Assembly: GCF_036641015.1 (NCBI RefSeq)
Contig: NZ_JAVWFO010000047.1
Location: forward strand, 1-13,976
DNA from: Anaerorhabdus sp036641015
GTDB lineage: Bacteria; Bacillota_I; Bacilli_A; Erysipelotrichales; Erysipelotrichaceae
Reading direction: 5' to 3'
Length of the DNA: 13,976 bases
A program made the translations under genes and the position numbers. Position 1 is the stretch's first letter, and every line of letters starts with the position of its first letter. Below are positions 7,366-13,976 of the stretch, piece by piece. Below the pieces are notes generated by a model. It was not told where the DNA came from, made no database searches, and saw only the letters and a list, made by a program, of their open reading frames with translations.

Positions 7366-7745
7366 ACATTAACTTTGAATTAAAATACAAATATACAGTA
7401 CTACTTGCTTTAATGAAAATTAATCATCTGGATAATATAAAGTTACTATTAGTAAGTGAAATCATTGCAATGAGAATATAAAATGTATTTCAGTTTACAC
7501 TTTTGCTAATTTGTATCATTAAATAAACAATATCTAGTGTCATTAACCTCATAAACATGGTATCCTTAAATACATAAGGTATATAATTAATGTATTGAAT
7601 AATGTGTATATAGTAATTAATTCTAAAAATATTTGACTTTGTTGAAATGTATCTAGTATTACTGGCAGTGATTGAGTTCGAGAGTCAAAATGATAGAATA
7701 TAATTATAATAATACACAAAGATTATTATTTGAGAGGTCTGCTTT
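7366..7745. other. 380-bp gene-free AT-rich region
   Basis: I see no credible coding frame, tRNA or riboswitch consensus here. There are short AT-rich dyads: AGTTAA/TTAACT over the sortase stop codon (7360-7374), and an imperfect one with CCTTA/TAAGG near 7563-7578. Neither has a T tract. Promoter-like elements occur at the right end: TTGACT (7633-7638) with TATTAC (7657-7662), and a second pair closer to the next gene. Confidence 0.5.
7672..7699 (+). promoter_or_regulatory. Putative promoter of the EAL-vanW operon
   Basis: TTGAGT (7672-7677), a 16-base spacer and TAGAAT (7694-7699) match a housekeeping sigma promoter reasonably well. They lie about 45 bases before the GTG start, which is preceded by the ribosome site GAGAGG (7732-7737). 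A second candidate, TTGACT-N18-TATTAC, lies at 7633-7662. Confidence 0.45.
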
Positions 7746-9962
7746 GTGAAAAATAAGAAAATTATCATTATTGCTCTAACCTTTACATTATTAACATTCC
7801 TAATGGTTGCGTTTATTACACACAATTATAATTTTACTATGTACATACAAAATCATATTGTTGGGCACTTAGAAGAGATACTAGCTCCAAATGAAGTCTC
7901 ATTTGAGTTACAAATAAATGAACAAGTCAAAAAAGTTTATACAATTGCGGATATTTTTGCTCAAGGTGATGAATTAGGTAGCGATGATCAGCTGGTTGTT
8001 TTGAAATCAGTAGTCGAAAATAATGGTCTTGAAAATTGTTTAATAGTGTATCCTGATGGCAGTGCAGTAAATCAAGATGGTATGAAATACTATAATTTAA
8101 ATAATGATGATTTTTTTGAGTCCACTATGAATGGTAAGTTTTTTATTTCAAGTCCTACGCAATCATTGGTAGATCCCACAAGAAATGTGATGGTGTTTGC
8201 TTCTCCAATTATTAAAAACGATAATGTAATAGGTTCAGTAGTATACTCTTGTTGGTGTGACACTATAACATCAATGTTTAATTTATCCTTTTTAGATGGG
8301 CAAGGTAAAATAGCCATAGTAGATGAAACAGGAAATTTATTAATAGGGAACATATCATATGTTAATTCAAATGATAATCTATTAAACTATTTTAAATCAA
8401 TATGCGATCATGCAGATCATTTGCCAGAAAATTGCTCAATATTAAAAGGTAACCGTGGAGTTTTTAATGTTGAAGATAACAATGACGATTCGAATTTAAT
8501 AGTTAGTTATGTAAAATTACAGACTGGTAATTGGTATATGATGTCCATTGCTCCACAGTTAGCGGTTACTAAGTCATTCTCGGGAGTATTTTCCGAACAA
8601 AATAAAATGATTTTTGTTTTAGTATGTTGTATTTTAGTATATGGAGCAGTTTTATTGTTTATCGCATTTAGTGATAGAAGAAGTGTTGATAAAATGACAG
8701 GAGCTATGTCACGGAATCATTTTATAAGAAAAGCTAAAGCAATGCTAAAAAAGAATTCTTCTAAAACATATGTATTTATCAAATTAGATGTAAGAAACTT
8801 TAAAATAATAAATCGTGTACATGATTTTGAAATAGGTAATAAAGTAATTGTTAATATGGCAAAAGCACTAGAGTATGTAGTTAAGAATAATAATGGATTA
8901 TTTTGTCGTATTAGTATAGATAATTTTGCACTTCTATTGCCATTTGAAGATAGAGAAAAATTGGCGATGACAAGATCAATATTCATTAATATGTTTAGAG
9001 AACTTATGGGTAAAGATTTTAATACGATAGTAGAATTTCCAACAGGTGAATATATAGTTACGCCAGAAGATCCTGGTAGATATAATGTATTTGAAATAAT
9101 GGAAAAGATTAATTTTGCGCATAAAAAAGCTAAATTAAGAAATGGAAATATTATTACAGATTATTATCAAGATTTAGAAAAAGAAGCAATTGAACAAAAT
9201 GAAATTGAAAATAAAATGAATAGTGCATTTATAAATCAGGAATTTAAAATGTACTTACAACCAAAGGTATGCTTGAATGATGGCAGAGTTTGTGGTGCAG
9301 AAGCATTAGTTAGATGGCATGAAAATGATAAAATTATAAGTCCAGCAGTATTTGTACCATTGTTTGAGATGAATGGATTTATAGCGAAAATTGATTTCTA
9401 CATATTTGAGCAAGCTGCTAAGTTTTTAAAGAAGATGATTGATAATGGTTTAGACCCAATCAAAATTTCAATTAATTTTTCTAGAATACACTTGAATAAT
9501 GAGGACTTTGTTGCTCAATTAAAAAGTATTGTAGATAAATATAATGTTCCTTATCAATACTTTGAAATAGAATTAACGGAAACAATTGTCTTTGAAAATG
9601 TAAATAAGATTATAAAGCTTATTGATGATTTACATCATATTGGATTTACAATGTCGATGGATGATTTTGGAAGCGGCTATTCTAGTTTGGCCTTATTAAA
9701 GGATATAGATGTAGATGTAATAAAAATTGATCGAGCATTCTTTTTAGATACCATGAATAATGAGCGTGCTAGGATTGTTATATCCAGTATTATTGATATG
9801 GCAGCAGAGCTTAAAGTTAGAGTTGTAGCTGAAGGGATAGAAACAGAGGCACAAGTTCAAATACTTAAGGATCTTAAGTGCGATGTAATACAAGGATTCT
9901 ATTACTTTAAACCGATATCTTCAGATGATTTTGATTTTGAAATATTGGATAAATATTATTAA
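7746..9962 (+). CDS. Membrane Cache/degenerate GGDEF/EAL protein, predicted cyclic-di-GMP phosphodiesterase
   Basis: A 738-residue protein. Membrane segments at about 5-25 and 287-308 enclose an extracellular Cache-like sensor domain. A GGDEF-type domain (about 312-470) has SIDNF (390-394) where GGDEF should be, so cyclase activity is not expected; such domains often serve as GTP-sensing or structural parts. The EAL domain (about 485-730) looks fully active: E519 in EALVRW, N577 in NFS, E609 and E612 in ELTET, D639-D640 in DDFGSG, K660 in IKID, E696 in VAEGIET and Q716 in IQGF. The predicted reaction is hydrolysis of cyclic di-GMP to pGpG under control of an external signal. The start codon is GTG at 7746 with GAGAGG eight bases upstream. 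A vanW-like gene follows after 20 bases, evidently in one operon. Target process unknown; surface attachment is plausible next to the adhesin locus. Confidence 0.93.
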   Translation: MKNKKIIIIALTFTLLTFLMVAFITHNYNFTMYIQNHIVGHLEEILAPNEVSFELQINEQVKKVYTIADIFAQGDELGSDDQLVVLKSVVENNGLENCLIVYPDGSAVNQDGMKYYNLNNDDFFESTMNGKFFISSPTQSLVDPTRNVMVFASPIIKNDNVIGSVVYSCWCDTITSMFNLSFLDGQGKIAIVDETGNLLIGNISYVNSNDNLLNYFKSICDHADHLPENCSILKGNRGVFNVEDNNDDSNLIVSYVKLQTGNWYMMSIAPQLAVTKSFSGVFSEQNKMIFVLVCCILVYGAVLLFIAFSDRRSVDKMTGAMSRNHFIRKAKAMLKKNSSKTYVFIKLDVRNFKIINRVHDFEIGNKVIVNMAKALEYVVKNNNGLFCRISIDNFALLLPFEDREKLAMTRSIFINMFRELMGKDFNTIVEFPTGEYIVTPEDPGRYNVFEIMEKINFAHKKAKLRNGNIITDYYQDLEKEAIEQNEIENKMNSAFINQEFKMYLQPKVCLNDGRVCGAEALVRWHENDKIISPAVFVPLFEMNGFIAKIDFYIFEQAAKFLKKMIDNGLDPIKISINFSRIHLNNEDFVAQLKSIVDKYNVPYQYFEIELTETIVFENVNKIIKLIDDLHHIGFTMSMDDFGSGYSSLALLKDIDVDVIKIDRAFFLDTMNNERARIVISSIIDMAAELKVRVVAEGIETEAQVQILKDLKCDVIQGFYYFKPISSDDFDFEILDKYY

Positions 9963-9982
9963 AAATATAGAAAAGAGAAGAT

Positions 9983-10798
9983 ATGAGGAAATTATTTTGT
10001 GAAATATCTCCACTTACATATAAAATTTCTGTGGAGAAAGAAAGAACACTTAGAATTTGCAAAGATTTCATTTCCAATGTTCTTTTTGCTGAGGAAAAAA
10101 GTGATGACATACTACCAATTGTAATTAACAAACACAATTCATTGATAAGAAGAAAACTAGGAAATGTTGATATGGAGTTACAAGAAAATAAAGCAAATAA
10201 CTTATCTTTGGCAGCACCTATGATTAATAAAATATGCATTAAACCGAATGAAGTATTTTCATTTTGGAAATTAGTAGGAAAACCTACTGAAAGAAAAGGT
10301 TATAAATCAGGTCTTACAATTTCAGGTGGTAAGAGTAGTAGTGGAATAGGTGGAGGAATGTGCCAGTTTACTAATTTAATTCATTGGATGGTATTACATA
10401 CACCACTAACGATAATTGAACATCATCACCATGATGCATATGATTTATTTCCTGACTTTAACCGACAAATTCCGTTTGGAACAGGAACATCGATTATGTA
10501 CAATTATCTTGATTATCGTTTCAAAAATGAAACAAAAAATACATATCAAATTATTGTTTATTTAACTAATGACTATCTTTGCGGGGAAATTAGGTGTGAT
10601 AGTAAATTAAATGTTAAGTATCACATCGAAAGTGAAGATGAATATTTCTCTAAAGAAGGAGATGATGTTTACCGCAATGGTAAAGTATTTAGAAAAGAAA
10701 TTGATGTTAAAACAGGTAAATGTATTAATAAAGAATGTATTAGAATAAATCATGCAAAAGTAATGTATGATACAGTAAATATCAAGATTGGAAAATAA
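9983..10798 (+). CDS. VanW family protein
   Basis: At 271 residues, this protein is close in length to VanW of vanB-type vancomycin resistance clusters. Family motifs are clear: FSFW (92-95), GGGMCQ (123-128) with TNLIHWMVLHTPLT following, EHHHHDAYDLFPD (146-158), and PFGTGTSI (164-171). The molecular function of VanW is not established; a cell-envelope role is generally assumed. No vanA/B ligase, vanH or vanX genes are near, so this is not a resistance cluster, and VanW-domain proteins are common in Gram-positive genomes without one. There is no signal peptide, so the protein is probably cytoplasmic or peripherally attached. It begins 20 bases after the EAL gene, with a GA-rich ribosome site near 9972-9979, and the operon ends at the bidirectional terminator that starts at its stop codon. 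Confidence 0.9.
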   Translation: MRKLFCEISPLTYKISVEKERTLRICKDFISNVLFAEEKSDDILPIVINKHNSLIRRKLGNVDMELQENKANNLSLAAPMINKICIKPNEVFSFWKLVGKPTERKGYKSGLTISGGKSSSGIGGGMCQFTNLIHWMVLHTPLTIIEHHHHDAYDLFPDFNRQIPFGTGTSIMYNYLDYRFKNETKNTYQIIVYLTNDYLCGEIRCDSKLNVKYHIESEDEYFSKEGDDVYRNGKVFRKEIDVKTGKCINKECIRINHAKVMYDTVNIKIGK

Positions 10799-10828
10799 AA
10801 GAAGTTATCATTCTGTGATAACTTCTTT
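10798..10828. terminator. Bidirectional intrinsic terminator between convergent genes
   Basis: AAAGAAGTTATCA (10798-10810), loop TTCTG and TGATAACTTCTTT (10816-10828) form a perfect 13-pair stem. It serves the vanW-like gene on + and the membrane-protein gene on -. On the - strand it is followed by a good T-rich tract. The last codons and the TGA stop of the - strand gene are encoded inside the stem. Confidence 0.88.
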
Positions 10829-11419
10829 AAAGAATATACGCTCAAACAATTGTTTAAATACTTGGATTCCTGGGCCTAAACAGAAAGCGAAGATAAATGA
10901 ACATACACCCAATTGAGCTCCAAGTAAGAATCCAAGGAACAATGCTGAGATATCTTGAACCATTCGACCAGTTGAATACTTAATATTAGGGAATTTTATG
11001 TTAACTAAATGAGCAAGCGAATCCCACGGTGCTTGTCCAAGGTTACCAGATAGATATATACCACAACCAGTACAAACGATTATAATTGCGATAAACATGA
11101 TTATAAAGCGAATTGGCAAAGAAAGAACAGGTAGATTAGCGATAAAGAATTGTGATGCATATTGGATAACGTAGCCTACACCTAGCATATTTACAAAAGT
11201 TCCTAAGTGAATAGTTTTGTGATCAATCATGAACATTGGAATAAATAATAATGCATTACCAAGTGCAATACAATTACCTAAACCAATATTAGCTATATTA
11301 TTAATACCGCTAAAAAAAGTTGTGCTTGGATCTATTCCTAAGTCACAATAAACAGTTAGCCCAATACCGATACCAATGATGATATTACCTAAAATAACGA
11401 AAAAAACTCTTTTTGCCAT
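10808..11419 (-). CDS. YczE/YitT-type integral membrane protein
   Basis: This 203-residue, very hydrophobic protein has about five membrane segments (roughly 5-25, 46-64, 71-92, 101-122, 156-182). It shows an internal duplication typical of the YczE/YitT group: GLTVYCDLGIDPSTTF (20-35) matches GIYLSGNLGQAPWDSL (120-135), with a shared G-x3-x4-LG-x-x-P core. No catalytic residues are evident, and the function of this group is poorly known; transport or membrane signalling is a guess. The start is supported by GAGG (11427-11430 on the complement) seven bases before ATG. It has its own extended -10 promoter and lies 71 bases downstream of the DegV gene, separated from it by a terminator, so it is probably a separate transcript. 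Confidence 0.82.
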   Translation of the reverse strand: MAKRVFFVILGNIIIGIGIGLTVYCDLGIDPSTTFFSGINNIANIGLGNCIALGNALLFIPMFMIDHKTIHLGTFVNMLGVGYVIQYASQFFIANLPVLSLPIRFIIMFIAIIIVCTGCGIYLSGNLGQAPWDSLAHLVNIKFPNIKYSTGRMVQDISALFLGFLLGAQLGVCSFIFAFCLGPGIQVFKQLFERIFFKEVITE

Positions 11420-11437
11420 AACTATACCTCGATGATA

Positions 11438-11446
11438 ATTATATCA
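11438..11446 (-). promoter_or_regulatory. Extended -10 promoter of the YczE/YitT-type gene
   Basis: On the complement, TGATATAAT is an extended -10 element (TGnTATAAT), with the ATG 18 bases downstream. No convincing -35 hexamer is seen, as is usual for extended -10 promoters. The 12 bases TGCATGATATAA (11439-11450) recur exactly before the degV-like gene. Confidence 0.6.
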
Positions 11447-11465
11447 TGCAATTTTTGTAAAGATA

Positions 11466-11492
11466 TATAAAAATGTGCCGAATAGGCACATT
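11466..11492 (-). terminator. Intrinsic terminator of the degV-like gene
   Basis: On the complement, AATGTGCC, loop TATTC and GGCACATT form an eight-pair stem (11472-11492) followed by a T-rich tract (11466-11471). It overlaps the last bases of the stop codon of the degV-like gene. Confidence 0.8.
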
Positions 11493-12363
11493 AACGTTCT
11501 GTAGCAAAAAAGAATAACGCAACTGTTCCAGGACCTGAATGTGAACCGATAACTGGTCCGATATTACTTAGAATGATATCTTTTACAGATACTAATTCAA
11601 TGATTTTATTGGCTAGGTATTGTGCATCTTCTAGTGCATCAGCATGAGAAATGAAAATTACTTGTTCTTGTGGATTGGTAATTGTATCTGCTAGCTTATC
11701 CGCTAAGGCATTTAATGATGCTTTTCTACCGTGGGATTTAGATACATTAATCAAATGTCCTTCATTATCAACGTGTAGTACAGGTTTAATTTTAAGGGCT
11801 GTACCCACAAGTGCTACAGTACCTGAAATTCTACCTCCACGTTTAAGAAATTGCAGATCATCTACTGTGAACCATTGTGCCAAATTTAACGCATTACTAT
11901 TAAGCCATCGTTCATTTTCATCAATACTTAAGCCATTTTCTTGATTTACTAATCCTTGATAAACAAGTAAACCTTGTCCAGCACTTGCTGCCAAGGAGTC
12001 GACAATAATAATTTTTCTATCTGGATATTTTTCCATTAATTCATTTTTGGCTATTAAACTTGATTGAAGTGTGCCACTTAATCCGGATGAGAAACCAATA
12101 TATAATATATCTTTTCCTTCTTTTAAAACATTTTCAAATTCTATTTTAAAAGATTCTGGGTTTATTTGCGATGTTGTTGATGTACTTCCATTTTTTAACC
12201 TTGTATAAAATTCTTCCACACTCATATTTTCAAAATCTTTTGTATGTAAGAAAACTGTTGATTCTAAGTTGACTTGCATTGGTAAAATAATAATAGGGTA
12301 TTTTTCGTAAATTGTATTTGGTAAATCACAGGTACAGTCAGTAATAACTTGGTAATTGGTCAT
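11491..12363 (-). CDS. DegV family fatty-acid-binding protein
   Basis: This 290-residue cytoplasmic protein matches DegV/FakB, which binds a single fatty acid; in the Fak system the bound fatty acid is phosphorylated by the kinase FakA. Visible family motifs are ITDCTCDLP (7-15), TSTTSQINPESF (61-72), the ligand-contact loop FSSGLSGT (91-98), DSLAASAGQG (122-131), DDLQFLKRGGRIS (168-180) and IGPVIGSHSGPGT (268-280). Length is normal. A strong ribosome site GAGGAGG (complement of 12368-12374) supports the ATG at 12363. No FakA-like gene is in the window, so the partner kinase must lie elsewhere. The gene is flanked by its own promoter and terminator and appears monocistronic. Which lipid it carries cannot be read from the sequence. 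Confidence 0.93.
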   Translation of the reverse strand: MTNYQVITDCTCDLPNTIYEKYPIIILPMQVNLESTVFLHTKDFENMSVEEFYTRLKNGSTSTTSQINPESFKIEFENVLKEGKDILYIGFSSGLSGTLQSSLIAKNELMEKYPDRKIIIVDSLAASAGQGLLVYQGLVNQENGLSIDENERWLNSNALNLAQWFTVDDLQFLKRGGRISGTVALVGTALKIKPVLHVDNEGHLINVSKSHGRKASLNALADKLADTITNPQEQVIFISHADALEDAQYLANKIIELVSVKDIILSNIGPVIGSHSGPGTVALFFFATER

Positions 12364-12383
12364 AAATCCTCCTCGATAATATA

Positions 12384-12392
12384 CTTATATCA
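12384..12392 (-). promoter_or_regulatory. Extended -10 promoter of the degV-like gene
   Basis: On the complement, TGATATAAG is an extended -10 element located about 20 bases before the ATG. The surrounding TGCATGATATAA (12385-12396) and the ATCGAGG that follows are repeated in the leader of the neighbouring membrane-protein gene. Confidence 0.55.
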
Positions 12393-12432
12393 TGCACTAT
12401 TCTTTTTTGCTTTTCAACTAATGTGTTTTTCA

Positions 12433-12461
12433 TTGTACATAACATTTATATGTTTTATAAT
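12433..12461 (+). promoter_or_regulatory. Promoter of the tRNA-Arg gene
   Basis: A perfect TATAAT (12456-12461) lies 10 bases before the tRNA. A weak -35, TTGTAC (12433-12438), stands 17 bases further upstream. Confidence 0.6.
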
Positions 12462-12471
12462 ATTTAGGTAT

Positions 12472-12546
12472 GCCCCTATAGTTAAATGGATATAACAAGA
12501 TCCTCCTAAGATCTAGTTACCAGTTCGATTCTGGTTGGGGGTGCCA
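12472..12546 (+). tRNA. tRNA-Arg (anticodon CCT)
   Basis: A 75-base cloverleaf can be folded by eye. The acceptor stem is GCCCCTA with TGGGGGT (one G-T pair at the end). The D arm is GTTA/TAAC. The anticodon stem is AGATC/GATCT with loop CTCCTAA, giving anticodon CCT, which reads the arginine codon AGG. The variable loop has four bases. The T arm is ACCAG/CTGGT with loop TTCGATT. Discriminator G and CCA are encoded. tRNA genes of this type are known integration sites for mobile elements, and mobile debris follows directly. Confidence 0.95.
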
Positions 12547-12559
12547 TGCTAATTGAACG

Positions 12560-12585
12560 AACCTGTGTCAACCACACAGGTTTTT
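12560..12585 (+). terminator. Intrinsic terminator of the tRNA-Arg gene
   Basis: AACCTGTGT (12560-12568), loop CAACC and ACACAGGTT (12574-12582) form a nine-pair stem continuing into a run of T. It begins 13 bases after the tRNA CCA end. Confidence 0.88.
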
Positions 12586-12651
12586 ATGTGCCTATAAAGA
12601 TTTTAGGAAATTGCACTTCTTTTGCGAATAAATGAGTAGAAGGGAGTACAA

Positions 12652-12890
12652 ATGAAAGAAAATAATAGTGTGTTTTTTGAAGATGGAGTGATATCTGTAG
12701 AAGTAACTCTAGAACAAGATACAGTATGGTTAAGTTTGGATCAATTGCAGACTTATTTGAAAGAGATAGAAGTGTAATAGGAAAACATATTAGAAAAATT
12801 TTTGCTGAATGCGAACTAGATAGAAATTCAGTATGGGCAAAATTTGCCCATACTGCCCTAGATGGTAAAAGTTATAATGTAGATTTTTAT
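12652..12890 (+). pseudogene. RhuM-family gene remnant, frameshifted and truncated by IS21-family element
   Basis: An ATG with a good ribosome site (AGAAGGGAG, near 12638-12646) starts MKENNSVFFEDGVISVEVTL and stops after 41 residues at 12777. Restoring one missing base near 12742 continues the family sequence: DQIADLFERDRSVIGKHIRK, then ELDRNSVWAKFAHTALDGKS and YNVDFY. This is the N-terminal region of RhuM (virulence-associated/phage-antirepressor-like DNA-binding) proteins. Homology stops after YNVDFY at 12890, where the sequence changes to the presumed end of the insertion sequence. Only about 80 of the usual 300 or more residues remain. Two independent lesions make function very unlikely. 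A perfect 27-base palindrome lies in it. Confidence 0.8.
12829..12855. repeat. 27-base perfect palindrome inside the RhuM remnant
   Basis: CAGTATGGGCAAA (12829-12841), one central A, and TTTGCCCATACTG (12843-12855) are exact reverse complements. It encodes the conserved SVWAKFAHTA stretch, so part of the symmetry may be a coding accident. There is no T tract on either side, so it is not a typical terminator. Confidence 0.9.
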
Positions 12891-12927
12891 TGTTAATGTC
12901 AATATATAAAGCACCAAAAATGATGGT

Positions 12928-13719
12928 TTAAGAGTTACCAGAAATGGTAGAAGAATCAGGGGAAGACTCAATCATAGAAACCTTATCTTTTGTACGATAA
13001 GAACGACCCGTAATATTGATGACATGAGAGTGATGTAAAAGACGATCGAGAATGGCATTAGCTAAAACATTATCGCCAAAGATTTCACCCCATTTTGATA
13101 AAGCTTTATTTGTTGTAATAATTGTTGAATTTTTTTCATATCGTTTGGTAATTAATTGAAAGAGTAAGTTTGAAGACTCTTCATCTAAGGGTAAAAATCC
13201 TACTTCATCAATAATAAGCAGTTTATATTTAGCGAAGAATTTAAGACGTGTTTCTAAGCGATTTTCTAAATGTGCTCTTTTAAGCTGTAAGATTAAATCA
13301 TTACAATTAATGAAATACGTAATATTTCTTCCTTTAGCTGCTTCAATTCCGATGGATGTTGCTAAGTGAGTTTTACCGACTCCAGGGGTTCCAATAAAGA
13401 GTATATTTTCTTTGTTTTTAAGAAATCGTAGATGTTTAAAGTCAAGGAGCTGTTCTTTATTTATACTCGGTTGATATGAAAAATCAAAATCATCGAGGGT
13501 TTTAAGATATGGGAAATTGGCTACTTTTACACAGGCACTCATCGTTCTCTCATCACGTAAAGCCATTTCTAAACTTGTTAACTCATATAATGCATCGACA
13601 ACTTGTTTATTTCCTGCTGCGATGTAATCCAGATATGTTTCTAAATTTTCTCTTATTTTATCCAGTTTTAACGTTTCTAAATTATTTAATAACTTATGAT
13701 AATTTGTTGCACTTGTCAT
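12928..13719 (-). CDS. istB: IS21-family transposition helper ATPase IstB
   Basis: A 263-residue AAA+ ATPase of the DnaA/DnaC-like clade that assists the IstA transposase in target choice and strand transfer. Walker A is GTPGVGKT (110-117), Walker B is LLIIDE (167-172), and a sensor-like TTN stands at 202-204. The N-terminal helical part (about 1-95) is typical for IstB, as is GRSYRTKD near the C-terminus (238-245). Length is normal. The start is fixed by the ATGA overlap with the istA stop (13716-13719), giving translational coupling, and by AGGAGG (complement of 13725-13730) inside the istA end. No lesion is seen. Confidence 0.95.
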   Translation of the reverse strand: MTSATNYHKLLNNLETLKLDKIRENLETYLDYIAAGNKQVVDALYELTSLEMALRDERTMSACVKVANFPYLKTLDDFDFSYQPSINKEQLLDFKHLRFLKNKENILFIGTPGVGKTHLATSIGIEAAKGRNITYFINCNDLILQLKRAHLENRLETRLKFFAKYKLLIIDEVGFLPLDEESSNLLFQLITKRYEKNSTIITTNKALSKWGEIFGDNVLANAILDRLLHHSHVINITGRSYRTKDKVSMIESSPDSSTISGNS

Positions 13720-13976
13720 TGTTTTCCTCCTAATTGTTCCAATAAGGCTAAGTTTTCTTTTGCTACTTCTTCGATATCAATCTCTTTGTTATAGATTGAT
13801 TTTTTTAAAGCCTCTCGATAGTGATCCTCGCGATAATTAAATGGCTGTTGACTTATTGTGTGTACCGTAATTAATTCTGTGTTAGAATACAAATACAGTT
13901 TGTCTTCAATGTTAAGTATCTTGACTCGTTGATTGATAAACTGCGGTGGAACGGAATATCCTTTTCCTTTGTAGGT
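13716..13976 (-). CDS. istA: IS21-family transposase IstA, C-terminal part
   Basis: The frame entering from the right edge gives 86 residues and ends at TGA (complement of 13716-13718). It starts TYKGKGYSVPPQFINQRV and ends NLALLEQLGGKQ. The YSVPP segment followed by a short beta domain is characteristic of the C-terminal region of IstA, downstream of the DDE catalytic domain, which lies outside the window. The four-base overlap with istB is the standard arrangement of the family. The visible part has no interruption. Confidence 0.9.
   Translation of the reverse strand, partial: TYKGKGYSVPPQFINQRVKILNIEDKLYLYSNTELITVHTISQQPFNYREDHYREALKKSIYNKEIDIEEVAKENLALLEQLGGKQ

Larger units (their letters stand above)
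12891..13976 (-). mobile_element. IS21-family insertion sequence, partial (runs off the right edge)
   Basis: The element lies on the - strand, with istA then istB, and its istB-side end points left. The left boundary is placed at 12891 because RhuM homology ends at 12890 and the next bases, TGTTAATGTC, begin with the TG usual for IS21 termini. TG at 12898 is an alternative. The other terminus and the target duplication are outside the window, so the boundary cannot be confirmed. IstA and IstB both look intact over the visible part, so the element may be active. Confidence 0.8.

Noticed and set aside
7360..7374. Hairpin AGTTAA/TTAACT at the end of the sortase gene as terminator
   Set aside because: Only six A/T-rich pairs with a three-base loop and no T run behind it.
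7366..7745. Cyclic-di-GMP riboswitch upstream of the EAL gene
   Set aside because: The long leader and the gene type invite it, but I find neither the conserved motifs nor a stable GC-containing multi-stem fold by eye; a covariance-model search would settle it.
9983..10798. Vancomycin resistance cluster suggested by VanW
   Set aside because: No ligase, dehydrogenase, dipeptidase or two-component genes in the neighbourhood; VanW-domain proteins are widespread outside resistance clusters.
1..13976. CRISPR array or tandem short repeats
   Set aside because: No regularly spaced identical repeats are visible; the recurring GGG and C-x-H codon patterns vary at DNA level and belong to protein repeats.

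Overview
The window comes from an AT-rich, low-GC Gram-positive bacterium. The Rrf2 regulator, class B sortase, DegV, YczE/YitT-type and VanW-family proteins all fit Firmicutes, and the overall character is compatible with an Erysipelotrichia-like Bacilli relative, though the lineage is an inference. TGA is used as stop, so the code is not a mycoplasma one.

Layout. (1) 1-75 is the tail of an unidentified gene, followed by a leader with several inverted repeats. (2) 254-7365 is a four-gene surface-display locus on the + strand. It holds an Rrf2 regulator with a Cys cluster, two very large secreted proteins with a repetitive glycine-rich beta core, and a class B sortase. Both secreted proteins stop almost immediately after a sortase-like motif, VPNTS, with no hydrophobic segment or charged tail. 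Their last 156 bp of DNA are almost identical although the rest has diverged. An intrinsic terminator separates the second surface gene from the sortase. (3) 7366-7745 is gene-free. (4) 7746-10798 holds a membrane Cache/degenerate-GGDEF/EAL cyclic-di-GMP phosphodiesterase followed closely by a VanW-family protein. (5) On the - strand, converging on it at a shared bidirectional terminator, are a YczE/YitT-type membrane protein and a DegV-family lipid-binding protein, with strikingly similar leaders. (6) 12472-12546 is tRNA-Arg(CCT) with promoter and terminator. Directly after it lies a frameshifted, truncated RhuM-family remnant, cut by an IS21-family element (istB complete, istA running off the end).

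How it may work together. The regulator gene overlaps the first surface gene, so the regulator, the surface proteins and, through terminator read-through, the sortase can be co-expressed. The C-terminal module shared by both surface proteins is the obvious candidate for recognition by the neighbouring sortase. The Rrf2 cysteines suggest iron-sulfur, redox or nitric-oxide control. One of the surface proteins carries a Cys/His-rich head that could bind metal. The most unusual point is the apparently minimal sorting signal at the extreme C-terminus. The tRNA/RhuM/IS21 end looks like a decayed integration hotspot.
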